Source: Agromyces sp. SYSU T00194 (GTDB lineage Bacteria > Actinomycetota > Actinomycetes > Actinomycetales > Microbacteriaceae). From it: DNA of 64,000 bases. Within the stretch, counting starts at the first letter, position 1; each line of letters opens with the position of its first letter. The stretch spans positions 2,046,001 through 2,110,000 of the forward strand of contig NZ_JBEPJZ010000001.1 in the NCBI RefSeq assembly GCF_040496035.1, in the 5' to 3' direction. Of this stretch, positions 18,491-26,148 are shown one piece after another. A model generated the notes under the pieces. It was given only the letters and a program-made list of their open reading frames with translations, made no database searches and was not told the DNA's origin. The position numbers were made by a program, and so were the translations under genes.

Positions 18491-19263
18491 GCGCGGCGGT
18501 GCCCCGGTCGGGGTGGCACGTGGCCGTCGTGGTCGTGGCGACGCCCGAGACCCCGAGCGCCCGCCGGCTCGTGCTCGACGTGCCGACCTGGCCGGGCAAC
18601 GCCGCGGGGCAGCACCTCGACGTGCGGCTCACCGCGCCCGACGGCTACACCGCGACCCGGTCGTACTCGATCGCCTCCTCCGGCCCGGGTACCCGGGTCG
18701 TGCTCGCGATCGACCGGCTCCCGGGCGGCGAGGTCTCACCGTTCCTCGTCGACGAGGTGCGGGTCGGCGACGAGTTCGAGGTGCACGGCCCGCTCGGGCG
18801 CTTCTTCGTGTGGCATCCGCTCGAGCCGGGGGAGCGGCTGTCGGATGCCTCGGCCGACGGCCCACGACCGGTGCAGCTGATCGCCGGGGGCTCGGGCGTC
18901 GTGCCGCTGGTGGCGATCGCGGCGGCGCACGGCGCGGCGTCCGATCCGACGCCGATGCGACTGCTCCTCTCGGTGCGTACGCCCGAGGACGCGTTCTTCG
19001 CCGAGGACCTGGCGGCGCTCGCCGAGGCATCCGACGACTTCCGGCTCGCGCACGCGTACACGCGCCGCGCGCCCGAGGGCTGGACCGGCCACGTCGGCCG
19101 GCTCACCCGGGACGAGCTCGCCGCGGCGGTCGTGCCCGCCGCCGACGCACCGCTCGTCTACGTCTGCGGCTCGACGGGATTCGTCGAGCGCGTCGCGTCG
19201 TGGCTGATCGAGCTCGGCCACGACGCCCGCGCGATCCGCACCGAGCGATTCGGAGGCACCTGA
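18487..19263 (+). CDS. FAD/NAD(P)-binding oxidoreductase (ferredoxin-reductase fold)
   Basis: A 258-residue flavoprotein. The FAD domain shows TRSYSIASSGPG (an RxYS motif, residues ~58-69) and the NAD(P) domain shows IAGGSGVVPLVAI (~138-150) and the C-terminal YVCGSTGFVERV (~220-231). There is no 2Fe-2S domain. Start GTG lies within the stop of the molybdoenzyme gene, and its stop overlaps the next start (TGATG). In this pairing it most likely passes electrons between NAD(P)H and the molybdenum centre, replacing the haem protein MsrQ of the enterobacterial system. That role is inferred from gene order. Confidence 0.85.
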   Translation: MSAAVPRSGWHVAVVVVATPETPSARRLVLDVPTWPGNAAGQHLDVRLTAPDGYTATRSYSIASSGPGTRVVLAIDRLPGGEVSPFLVDEVRVGDEFEVHGPLGRFFVWHPLEPGERLSDASADGPRPVQLIAGGSGVVPLVAIAAAHGAASDPTPMRLLLSVRTPEDAFFAEDLAALAEASDDFRLAHAYTRRAPEGWTGHVGRLTRDELAAAVVPAADAPLVYVCGSTGFVERVASWLIELGHDARAIRTERFGGT

Positions 19264-19523
19264 TGACGCACACCCACCTCGACGGCAACGCCCTCGCGGG
19301 CGAGCTCTCGAAGTTCTTCGCGTTCGACGTGACGACCGCCCGCGGCCGGTGCGCCGGCTGCGGCACGATCGCCGAGTTCGCGCGCGCCATGCTCTACACG
19401 GATGCCGCCGGGCTCGTCGCCCGCTGCGCGAACTGCGACAACGTGCTCGTCACGGTCGTCGAGTCCGACGACCGCGCGTGGCTCGGGTTCTCGGGCGTCA
19501 GCGCGATCGAACTGCGGCGCTGA
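19263..19523 (+). CDS. DUF6510-type small zinc-ribbon-like protein
   Basis: An 86-residue protein with two CxxC pairs, CAGC near residue 30 and CANC near 56, spaced as in a zinc ribbon or rubredoxin-like knuckle. It fits the DUF6510 family of actinobacteria, whose function is unknown. The ATG overlaps the stop of the flavoprotein gene by one base, so it is the third member of the coupled molybdoenzyme operon. It could be a metal-binding structural or electron-transfer subunit; no residue decides between these. Confidence 0.7.
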   Translation: MTHTHLDGNALAGELSKFFAFDVTTARGRCAGCGTIAEFARAMLYTDAAGLVARCANCDNVLVTVVESDDRAWLGFSGVSAIELRR

Positions 19524-19568
19524 GGCGCCCGCGACGGCGACACGGCGGCGTCGCCGCAAGGCATCCGC

Positions 19569-21011
19569 TCAGCTCGTCGTGCCGGCCTGACGCGAGCGCG
19601 CCACCGGGCGCTCGAGGTGTCCCGACTCCTCCAGCGAGCGCCCGCGCGTCTCGGGGATGAAGCGCAGCACGAACAGGAACGACAGCGCCGCGAACGCCGC
19701 GTACATGCCGTACGTGAACACGAGCGACAGGCCCGCCAGCGCCGGGAAGCTCACCGTGATGAGGAAGTTCGCGATCCACTGCGCTGCGGCGGCGAGCCCG
19801 AGCGCCTTGCCGCGGATCGAGTTCGGGAAGATCTCGCCGAGCAGCACCCAGACCGCGGGGCCCCACGAGACGCCGAAGAAGATCACGAACAGGTTCGCTG
19901 CGACGAGCGCGATCGGGCCGAACGCGCCCTCGAGCACCGGCGCGCCGTCGATGATGGTCGCCTGGCTGAAGCAGATCGCCATGGTCGCGAGCGAGACCGT
20001 CATGCCGATCGAGCCGGTGAGCAGCAGCGGGCGCCGGCCGACCTTGTCGATGAGCGAGATCGCGACGATCGTGACGGCGATGTTCACGAGCGACGTGGCC
20101 ACCGAGATCGCGAACGAGGAACTCTCGTCGAAGCCGACCGACTGCCAGAGCGTGTTCGAGTAGTAGAAGATCACGTTGATGCCGACGAACTGCTGGAACA
20201 CGCTCAGCGCGATGCCGACCCAGACGATCGGCTTCAGGCCCAGCGCCGAACCCTTCAGCGTCGCGACCTTCTCGAGCTTCCGGTCGCGCTCGATGTCCTC
20301 GCGGATCGCGCGGACCTCGTCCTCGGGCGCCTGCTCGCCCCCGATCTTCAGGAGCACCTCGATCGCGTCGTGCTCGCGGTTCTGGATGACCAGGTAGCGC
20401 GGCGACTCGAGCAGCGTGAGGGCGATGAGGCCGTACACGGCGGCCGGCACGGCCTCGGCCATGAACATCCAGCGCCAGGCCTCCGCGCCGAGCCAGAACG
20501 GCTGGTCGGCGCCGCCCGCGAGGGCGGCGAACACCGCGTCGGAGAGCAGCGCGGCGAAGATGCCGGTGGTGATCGCGAGCTGTTGCAGGGAGGCCAGCCT
20601 GCCGCGGATCGCGGCGGGGGAGATCTCGGCGATGTAGGCCGGGGCGATGACCGACGCCATGCCGACGCCGACGCCGCCGATGAGGCGCCAGGCGATCAGG
20701 TCCCAGACGCCGAAGGCCATGCCCGAGCCGAGCGCCGAGACGAAGAACAGCGTCGCGGCGAGCACCATCGAGGGGATGCGGCCGAACCGGTCGGCGACGC
20801 GACCGCCGAGCCACGCGCCGAACGCGCAGCCGAGCAGGGCGCTCGCGACGGCGATGCCGGTGGTCGTGGCGTTCAGCCCGAACTGCGCCTGGATCGGCTC
20901 GACCGCGCCGTTGATCACCGACGAGTCGAACCCGAAGAGGAAGCCCCCCACCGCGCCGGCCGATGCCAGCCAGATGACCTTCCCCCTGTTGACACTGCGG
21001 ACCTCAGCCAT
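19569..21011 (-). CDS. MFS sugar porter
   Basis: A 480-residue 12-TM transporter of the sugar porter family. Signatures: FGFDSSVINGA in helix 1, GGRVADRFGR between helices 2 and 3, RLIGGVGVGMASV in helix 4, LESPRYLV before the central loop, QQFVGINVIFYYSN in helix 7, and the PETRGRSLEE end motif after helix 12. Such proteins take up hexoses or pentoses with protons. The ATG is at 21009-21011. The gene stands alone; the DUF6510 gene converges with it 45 bp away. The substrate sugar cannot be read from the sequence. Confidence 0.9.
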   Translation of the reverse strand: MAEVRSVNRGKVIWLASAGAVGGFLFGFDSSVINGAVEPIQAQFGLNATTTGIAVASALLGCAFGAWLGGRVADRFGRIPSMVLAATLFFVSALGSGMAFGVWDLIAWRLIGGVGVGMASVIAPAYIAEISPAAIRGRLASLQQLAITTGIFAALLSDAVFAALAGGADQPFWLGAEAWRWMFMAEAVPAAVYGLIALTLLESPRYLVIQNREHDAIEVLLKIGGEQAPEDEVRAIREDIERDRKLEKVATLKGSALGLKPIVWVGIALSVFQQFVGINVIFYYSNTLWQSVGFDESSSFAISVATSLVNIAVTIVAISLIDKVGRRPLLLTGSIGMTVSLATMAICFSQATIIDGAPVLEGAFGPIALVAANLFVIFFGVSWGPAVWVLLGEIFPNSIRGKALGLAAAAQWIANFLITVSFPALAGLSLVFTYGMYAAFAALSFLFVLRFIPETRGRSLEESGHLERPVARSRQAGTTS

Positions 21012-21166
21012 GAGCGCCCCCCTTCGCTGCCCTGACTCTAGCGCGGCGCATGCCCCGTGGACAGGACCGGCCGGAGAGCGCCGTCGTGTCGCCCGGAGGC
21101 CGGTGCCCGGGCCGCGCGGGCCGCGGCGACCGGCGCCGCCGAGCGCGCCGGACGCCCGTGACGGCG

Positions 21167-22468
21167 TCAGAACCAGAAGCCGAGGTGCGGGGTGCGGTCG
21201 GCCGCGAAGACGCGGTCGGCAGCCGTGATCGCGTCGGCCCGCCCCTCGAGCCGACCGGCCGCTGCGAGCACCGACGGGCGGGTCGCGCCGAGCGCGATCG
21301 CGCCGAGCTCCTGCACGCCGAGACGCAGGTCGGACCGCTCGTCGGCGGCGTGCACGAACGCCCGCCCCGAGGCATCCGTCTCGAGCACCACCGTGCCGGC
21401 GGCGAAGCCGAGCGGGTCGTCGACCTCGAGCACGAGGCGAGCGGATGCCGCGTAGGAACGCGTCTCGAGCGTCGCCGCGACGTCGAGCACGCGCAGCCAC
21501 AGGTGGTCGCCGAGCTCGCCGGTCGTGATGGCGCGCGGGTCGGAGACCATCCAGCGCAGCGGCTCGTCGAGTGAACGCAGCGGCGCGCGCACCGTGTCGA
21601 CGAAGTCGTGCTCGAGCACGAACCGCCAGAGCGCGCGGTAGGCCTCGTCGGTCTCCGCGATGAGCTGGTCGACGACGACGGTGCCGTGGTCGGGCTCGCT
21701 GCGCCGCACCGCGTAGACCACGAAGCCGCGCGGATGCCCGTCGGCGTCGTCGTACCGGGCGCAGCGGATCGCGCGGGAGCGCTCGGCGTCGGGGTCGATG
21801 AGGCCGAGCGCGCGGTCCCAGAACCCCGGCCAGCGGTCGACCTCGCCGGGGATGCGCAGCAGCGCGCGCTCGGCGATCGGCTCGACCTCGGCGCGCAGCG
21901 CCCCGGGGGACCGGAAGTGCACGGTGCCCTCGGGTGCGGGGCCCGCCCAGCCGACGCGGCGCCGGTCGACGGTGATCGTGGCGGCGGGCGCGGCGGGTGC
22001 GAAGCCGAACCGGCCGTAGATGGTCGCCTCGCTCGCCGTCAGGATCGCGGCGGGCACGCCGGCACCTGCGGCGGTGCGCAGCTCGCCCTCGAGCAGCGCG
22101 CGGGCGATGCCGCGGCGGCGGTGGGTCGGGGCGACGGTGACCGAGCTGACGGCCCAGGCGTCGAGCGTGCGCTCGCCGGGGACGGTGAGCTGCGCGACCC
22201 ACGAGCTCACGGTCGCGACGGGGGTCTCGGGCTCGGCGGCGGTGCCGTCGTACACGCCCGTGGTGCGGCGGTACCCGACCCGCTCGCGCGTCGCCGCGAG
22301 GCGGTCGGAGGTCGGTGCGGGGGCGTGGAAGCCGCGCTCGTCGGCCTCGATCCAGCGGTCGAACGCCTCGTGGTCCGCGGCGTCGACGAGGGCGTAGCGC
22401 AGCCCGTGCGCCGCGAGTGCGGCGGCCGACGCGGCGTCGGCGGGCGGGGGGAGGTGCGGCTCGGTCAC
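21167..22468 (-). CDS. Eis-like GNAT acetyltransferase
   Basis: A 433-residue protein with the three-part architecture of Eis: an N-terminal GNAT domain with the acetyl-CoA loop VTVAPTHRRRGIARALL (~residues 110-126), a degenerate second GNAT region, and a sterol-carrier-like C-terminal domain. It ends in Phe (HLGFWF), as Eis proteins do; the terminal carboxylate acts in catalysis. Eis of mycobacteria acetylates aminoglycosides and protein amines. The start is GTG with no Shine-Dalgarno site; a TATCCT about 10 nt upstream suggests a possibly leaderless message. Whether this one confers drug resistance is not evident. Confidence 0.83.
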   Translation of the reverse strand: MTEPHLPPPADAASAAALAAHGLRYALVDAADHEAFDRWIEADERGFHAPAPTSDRLAATRERVGYRRTTGVYDGTAAEPETPVATVSSWVAQLTVPGERTLDAWAVSSVTVAPTHRRRGIARALLEGELRTAAGAGVPAAILTASEATIYGRFGFAPAAPAATITVDRRRVGWAGPAPEGTVHFRSPGALRAEVEPIAERALLRIPGEVDRWPGFWDRALGLIDPDAERSRAIRCARYDDADGHPRGFVVYAVRRSEPDHGTVVVDQLIAETDEAYRALWRFVLEHDFVDTVRAPLRSLDEPLRWMVSDPRAITTGELGDHLWLRVLDVAATLETRSYAASARLVLEVDDPLGFAAGTVVLETDASGRAFVHAADERSDLRLGVQELGAIALGATRPSVLAAAGRLEGRADAITAADRVFAADRTPHLGFWF

Positions 22469-22533
22469 GTGCACAGGATATTGCCCGCCACCCGTGGGCG
22501 GTCGGTCCGGGGAGGTGGGAGGATGGTCGGACG

Positions 22534-24303
22534 ATGACCGAGAAAGCGTATTCCGAAGTGGGGGCGGCCGTCGACGGGCAGCGCCCCCTGCGCAGCATCC
22601 TGCGCCTGCTCGACCTGCACCGGAAACGGGTGCTGCTGGCGATCGCATCGTTCGCGATCAAGGACACCCCGCTCTGGTTCCTCCCCGTCATCACCGCGGC
22701 GATCATCGACGTCGTCGTCGCCGGGGGGCCGCTCCAGGTGCTCGCGATCTGGGCCGCCGTCGCCATCGTGCTGCTGCTGCAGAACTACCCCTTCCACGTG
22801 CTCTACATCCGCCTGTTCATGGGCGCGGTGCGCTCGATCGGCGCCGACCTGCGCAACGCGCTCGCCGCTCGCCTCCAGGCGCTGTCGATCGGCTTCCACT
22901 CGCGATCCAACTCCGCGGTCGTGCAGACCAAGGTCGTGCGCGACGCCGAGAACATCGAGGTGATGCTCCAGCAGGTCGGGCAGCCGTTGCTGTCGGCGGT
23001 CATGGTGCTCCTCGGCGCCGTCACGATGACCGCGATCACCGTGCCCGCCTTCCTGCCGGTCTACGCGCTCACCATCCCGCTCGCCGTGCTGCTGCGGGCC
23101 GTGCTGCGACGACGGTCCTTCCAGCGCAACGAGGAGTTCCGCCGCGAGGTCGAGGGCTTCTCGGCGCGCGTCGGCGAGATGGCGACCCTGCTGCCGATCA
23201 CGCGCGCCCACGGTCTCGAGCAGGTCGCGGTCGGCCGCATCGCGACGGGCGCCGAGGGCGTGCGCACCGCGGGCTACCGGCTCGACCTGCTGAACGGGCG
23301 CTTCGCGTCCATCTCGTGGGTCAGCCTGCAGCTGCTCGGCGTGGTCTGCCTCGTGCTCGCGGCCTGGGTCTCGATCTCGGGCTGGCTGCCGATCAGCGCG
23401 GGCGAGGTCGTGCTGCTCTCGTCGTACTTCACGCTGCTCACGGGCGCCGCGACGAACATGCTCATGCTGCTGCCGGTCATGGCTCGCGGCACCGAATCGG
23501 TGCGCTCCATCGCCGAGGTGCTCCAGGAGCCCGACCTCGAGCGCAACGAGGGCAAGCAGCCGGTCGAGCACGTCACCGGAGCGCTCGACCTCGAGCACGT
23601 GTCGTTCCGGTACGAGGACGCCCAGGCGCCGGCGCTGGACGGCATCGACCTCGACATCGCGGCGGGCGAGACCGTCGCATTCGTCGGCTCGTCGGGCTCG
23701 GGCAAGTCGACGCTGCTGAACCTCGTGCTCGGCTTCCTCCGCCCGACCGGCGGTCGCGTCCTGCTCGACGGCGCCGACATGGAGGCACTCGACCTGCGCA
23801 CCTTCCGACGGTTCGTGTCGGTGGTGCCGCAGGAGTCGGTGCTCTTCGAGGGCACGATCCGCGAGAACGTCGCCTACGGCCTCGGCGAGGTCGACGACGA
23901 GCGCATCCTCGACGCCCTGCGCGACGCGAACGCCCTCGAGATCGTGGAGATGCTGCCCGACGGGTGGGACACCGTCGTCGGCGAGCGCGGGGCGCGGCTC
24001 TCGGGCGGGCAGCGGCAGCGGCTGTCGATCGCGCGGGCGCTGGTGCGCGATCCGCGGGTGCTCCTGCTCGACGAGGCGACCAGCGCGCTCGACCCCGAGT
24101 CGGAGGCGAAGATCCAGGTCGCCATGGGCCGGCTCATGCAGGGCCGCACGACCCTCGTCGTCGCGCACCGGCTGTCCACCATCCGCTCGGCCGACCGCAT
24201 CGTGGTGCTCGAGCGGGGTCGCGTGGTGGAGATCGGTTCGCACGACGACCTGCTCGCCCTCGACGGGCGGTACGCCCAGCTGCACCGCGTGCAGTCGGCG
24301 TAG
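22534..24303 (+). CDS. ABC exporter half-transporter (fused TMD and ATPase)
   Basis: A 589-residue type IV ABC half-transporter. Residues ~20-330 hold six hydrophobic helices; residues ~350-589 are the ATPase with Walker A GSSGSGKST, Q-loop VVPQES, signature LSGGQRQR, Walker B VLLLDEATSALD and the H-loop His in VAHRLST. It should work as a homodimer, or with another half not present here, exporting lipid or drug-like substrates. GGAGG and GGGAGG sites lie before the ATG. It is divergent from the Eis-like gene (65 bp) and converges with the flavoprotein gene. Confidence 0.9.
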   Translation: MTEKAYSEVGAAVDGQRPLRSILRLLDLHRKRVLLAIASFAIKDTPLWFLPVITAAIIDVVVAGGPLQVLAIWAAVAIVLLLQNYPFHVLYIRLFMGAVRSIGADLRNALAARLQALSIGFHSRSNSAVVQTKVVRDAENIEVMLQQVGQPLLSAVMVLLGAVTMTAITVPAFLPVYALTIPLAVLLRAVLRRRSFQRNEEFRREVEGFSARVGEMATLLPITRAHGLEQVAVGRIATGAEGVRTAGYRLDLLNGRFASISWVSLQLLGVVCLVLAAWVSISGWLPISAGEVVLLSSYFTLLTGAATNMLMLLPVMARGTESVRSIAEVLQEPDLERNEGKQPVEHVTGALDLEHVSFRYEDAQAPALDGIDLDIAAGETVAFVGSSGSGKSTLLNLVLGFLRPTGGRVLLDGADMEALDLRTFRRFVSVVPQESVLFEGTIRENVAYGLGEVDDERILDALRDANALEIVEMLPDGWDTVVGERGARLSGGQRQRLSIARALVRDPRVLLLDEATSALDPESEAKIQVAMGRLMQGRTTLVVAHRLSTIRSADRIVVLERGRVVEIGSHDDLLALDGRYAQLHRVQSA

Positions 24304-24334
24304 CGGGCGGGCCGGGTCGCCGGGGCGGGCCCGC
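24303..24334. terminator. Possible GC-rich hairpin between convergent genes
   Basis: The 31-bp gap between the ABC exporter and the thioredoxin-reductase-like gene holds inverted arms GCGGGC and GCCCGC at its two ends with further G/C matches inside. There is no T-run, so an intrinsic terminator is only possible. Confidence 0.3.
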
Positions 24335-26074
24335 TCAGGGCGCGTCGAACTCGCCCAGGTGCCGGTGCACCGCCGAGACGGTGACCGAGCCCTCGCCGAC
24401 GGCGGACGCGACCCGCTTGATCGAGCCGCGCCGCACGTCGCCGACCGCGAACACGCCGGGAACGGATGCCTCGTGGGGCGCCGGCGGGCGCTCGTGGGGC
24501 CACGCGATGCGGCCGCCCTCGAGCACGACGTCCGCCCCCGTGATGATCGACCCCCACCGGTCGCGCAGCACGGCGTCGCCGACCCAGTCGGTGCGCGGGC
24601 GCGCGCCGATCGTGATGAACACGGCCCCGGCCGGCACCGTGGTGCGCGCACCGGTCACGGGGTGCTCCAGGTCGACCGCCGCGAGCCTGCCCTCGTCGTC
24701 GGGGTGCGCCGCGGCCACCCGCGACTCGGTGCGGATCACCACGCCCACCGCGTCGAGCTGGTCGATGAGGTACTGCGACATGCTGTCGGCCAGCGAGGCC
24801 CCGCGCACCACGAGGCTCACCGAGCGTGCATAGCGCGCGACGTGCAGGGCGGCCTGGCCGGCCGAGTTCCCGCCGCCGACGATGACCACGTCGCGCCCCG
24901 ACTGCGCCCGCGCCTCCGTCGCGGACACGCCGTAGAACACGGTCGCGCCGATGAACGGCTCGAGCGACGGCACCGCGAGCCGACGGTACGAGACGCCCGT
25001 CGCGAGCACGACGGACCGAGCGTGCACGACCTCGGGCTCGTGGCCGGCGCCCGCGTCGACGGCGAGCGCGAACATCCTCGCCTCGCTCGTGTCGAGCCCG
25101 ACCGCGCGTCGGGCGTGCGCGAAGCGCGCCCCGAACATCCACGCCTGCTGGTACGCCCGCTGCGCGAGGTCGGAGCCCGCGACACCGCGCGGGAAGCCGA
25201 GGTAGTTGCGGATCAGCGAGCTCGACCCGGCCTGCCCGCCGACCGACTCGCTCTCGACCACCAGGGTGCGCAGCCCCTCCGACGACGCGTACACCGCCGC
25301 GGCGAGCCCGGCGGGCCCCGCGCCGACGATCACCACGTCGACGGGCTCGTCGGGCAGCGTGGTCTCCAGCCCGTGCGCGGCCGCGAGCTCGGTGTCGGTC
25401 GGGTCGACGAGCATGCGCCCCTCGGAGGTGCGCACGAGCGGCACGCCCGCGTACGGGGTGCCCGCGGCGTCGAGGAGCCGGGTCGCGTCGGGGGCGTCCG
25501 GGCCCAGCCGGTCGTGGTGCACGCCGCCGCGCATGAGCAGGTTCGACAGCACGTGCGTGCGCGGCTGGGCGTCGTCGCCGATGACCGTGAAGCCCGGGTG
25601 GCGTGCATCGGCACCGTGCGCCCACTCCTCGAGGAACTCCGCGATCGTGCGGTGGAAGCGCTCGTCGGGGCTGTGCCGCGGCACCACCACGTACGTGTCG
25701 ATCTGCACGTGGGCGAGGAGGCGCTGCACCCGGGTCGCCGTCTCCGCGTCGGCCCAGCCGCCCCACGGGATCAGCAGGCCACGGCGCACGTCGGGGAAGG
25801 CCTCCTTCGCCGCCGTGAAGATCGTGGCGCCGTCCTCCGCCGAGTGCGGGTCGTCGGCGAGCACGAGCACGAGGTCGTCGCCCGCGGCGCGCAGCTCGGC
25901 GATGCGGGCGGCGGCGTCCTCGGCCGCGACCTGCTCGATGCGGTAGTCGGCGGCGTACCGGCGAGCCAGCTCGGCGGACACGGCCTCCCGCGTCGCGGGT
26001 GCGGCCGCGACGAGCATCACGTGCACGGGCGGGACGCCCGAGGTCGCCATGCGGGGGAGTGTAGCGCCGTGCAT
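24335..26074 (-). CDS. Thioredoxin-reductase-like FAD oxidoreductase with N-terminal receiver-like domain
   Basis: A protein of about 579 residues. The first ~130 residues look like a response-regulator fold (HVMLVAAAPATREAV ... VLVLADDP) without a clear full receiver triad. Residues ~260-570 are a thioredoxin-reductase domain: GAGPAGLAAAVYASSEG for FAD, GGGNSAGQAALHVAR for NADPH, and AVGDVRRGSIKRVA at the end. The redox CxxC of thioredoxin reductases is absent (region reads FYGVSATEA), so it is not a disulfide reductase of that kind. Start: ATG at 26072-26074 has a GGAGG 4 nt upstream; an ATG at 26048-26050 is the alternative. Confidence 0.83.
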   Translation of the reverse strand: MHGATLPRMATSGVPPVHVMLVAAAPATREAVSAELARRYAADYRIEQVAAEDAAARIAELRAAGDDLVLVLADDPHSAEDGATIFTAAKEAFPDVRRGLLIPWGGWADAETATRVQRLLAHVQIDTYVVVPRHSPDERFHRTIAEFLEEWAHGADARHPGFTVIGDDAQPRTHVLSNLLMRGGVHHDRLGPDAPDATRLLDAAGTPYAGVPLVRTSEGRMLVDPTDTELAAAHGLETTLPDEPVDVVIVGAGPAGLAAAVYASSEGLRTLVVESESVGGQAGSSSLIRNYLGFPRGVAGSDLAQRAYQQAWMFGARFAHARRAVGLDTSEARMFALAVDAGAGHEPEVVHARSVVLATGVSYRRLAVPSLEPFIGATVFYGVSATEARAQSGRDVVIVGGGNSAGQAALHVARYARSVSLVVRGASLADSMSQYLIDQLDAVGVVIRTESRVAAAHPDDEGRLAAVDLEHPVTGARTTVPAGAVFITIGARPRTDWVGDAVLRDRWGSIITGADVVLEGGRIAWPHERPPAPHEASVPGVFAVGDVRRGSIKRVASAVGEGSVTVSAVHRHLGEFDAP

Positions 26075-26148
26075 CCGGCCTCCGACAGTGCCAACCCCCC
26101 GAAGGCGGCACTGGACAGGCCCACGGCGCCCCCGACAGACTCGGACAC

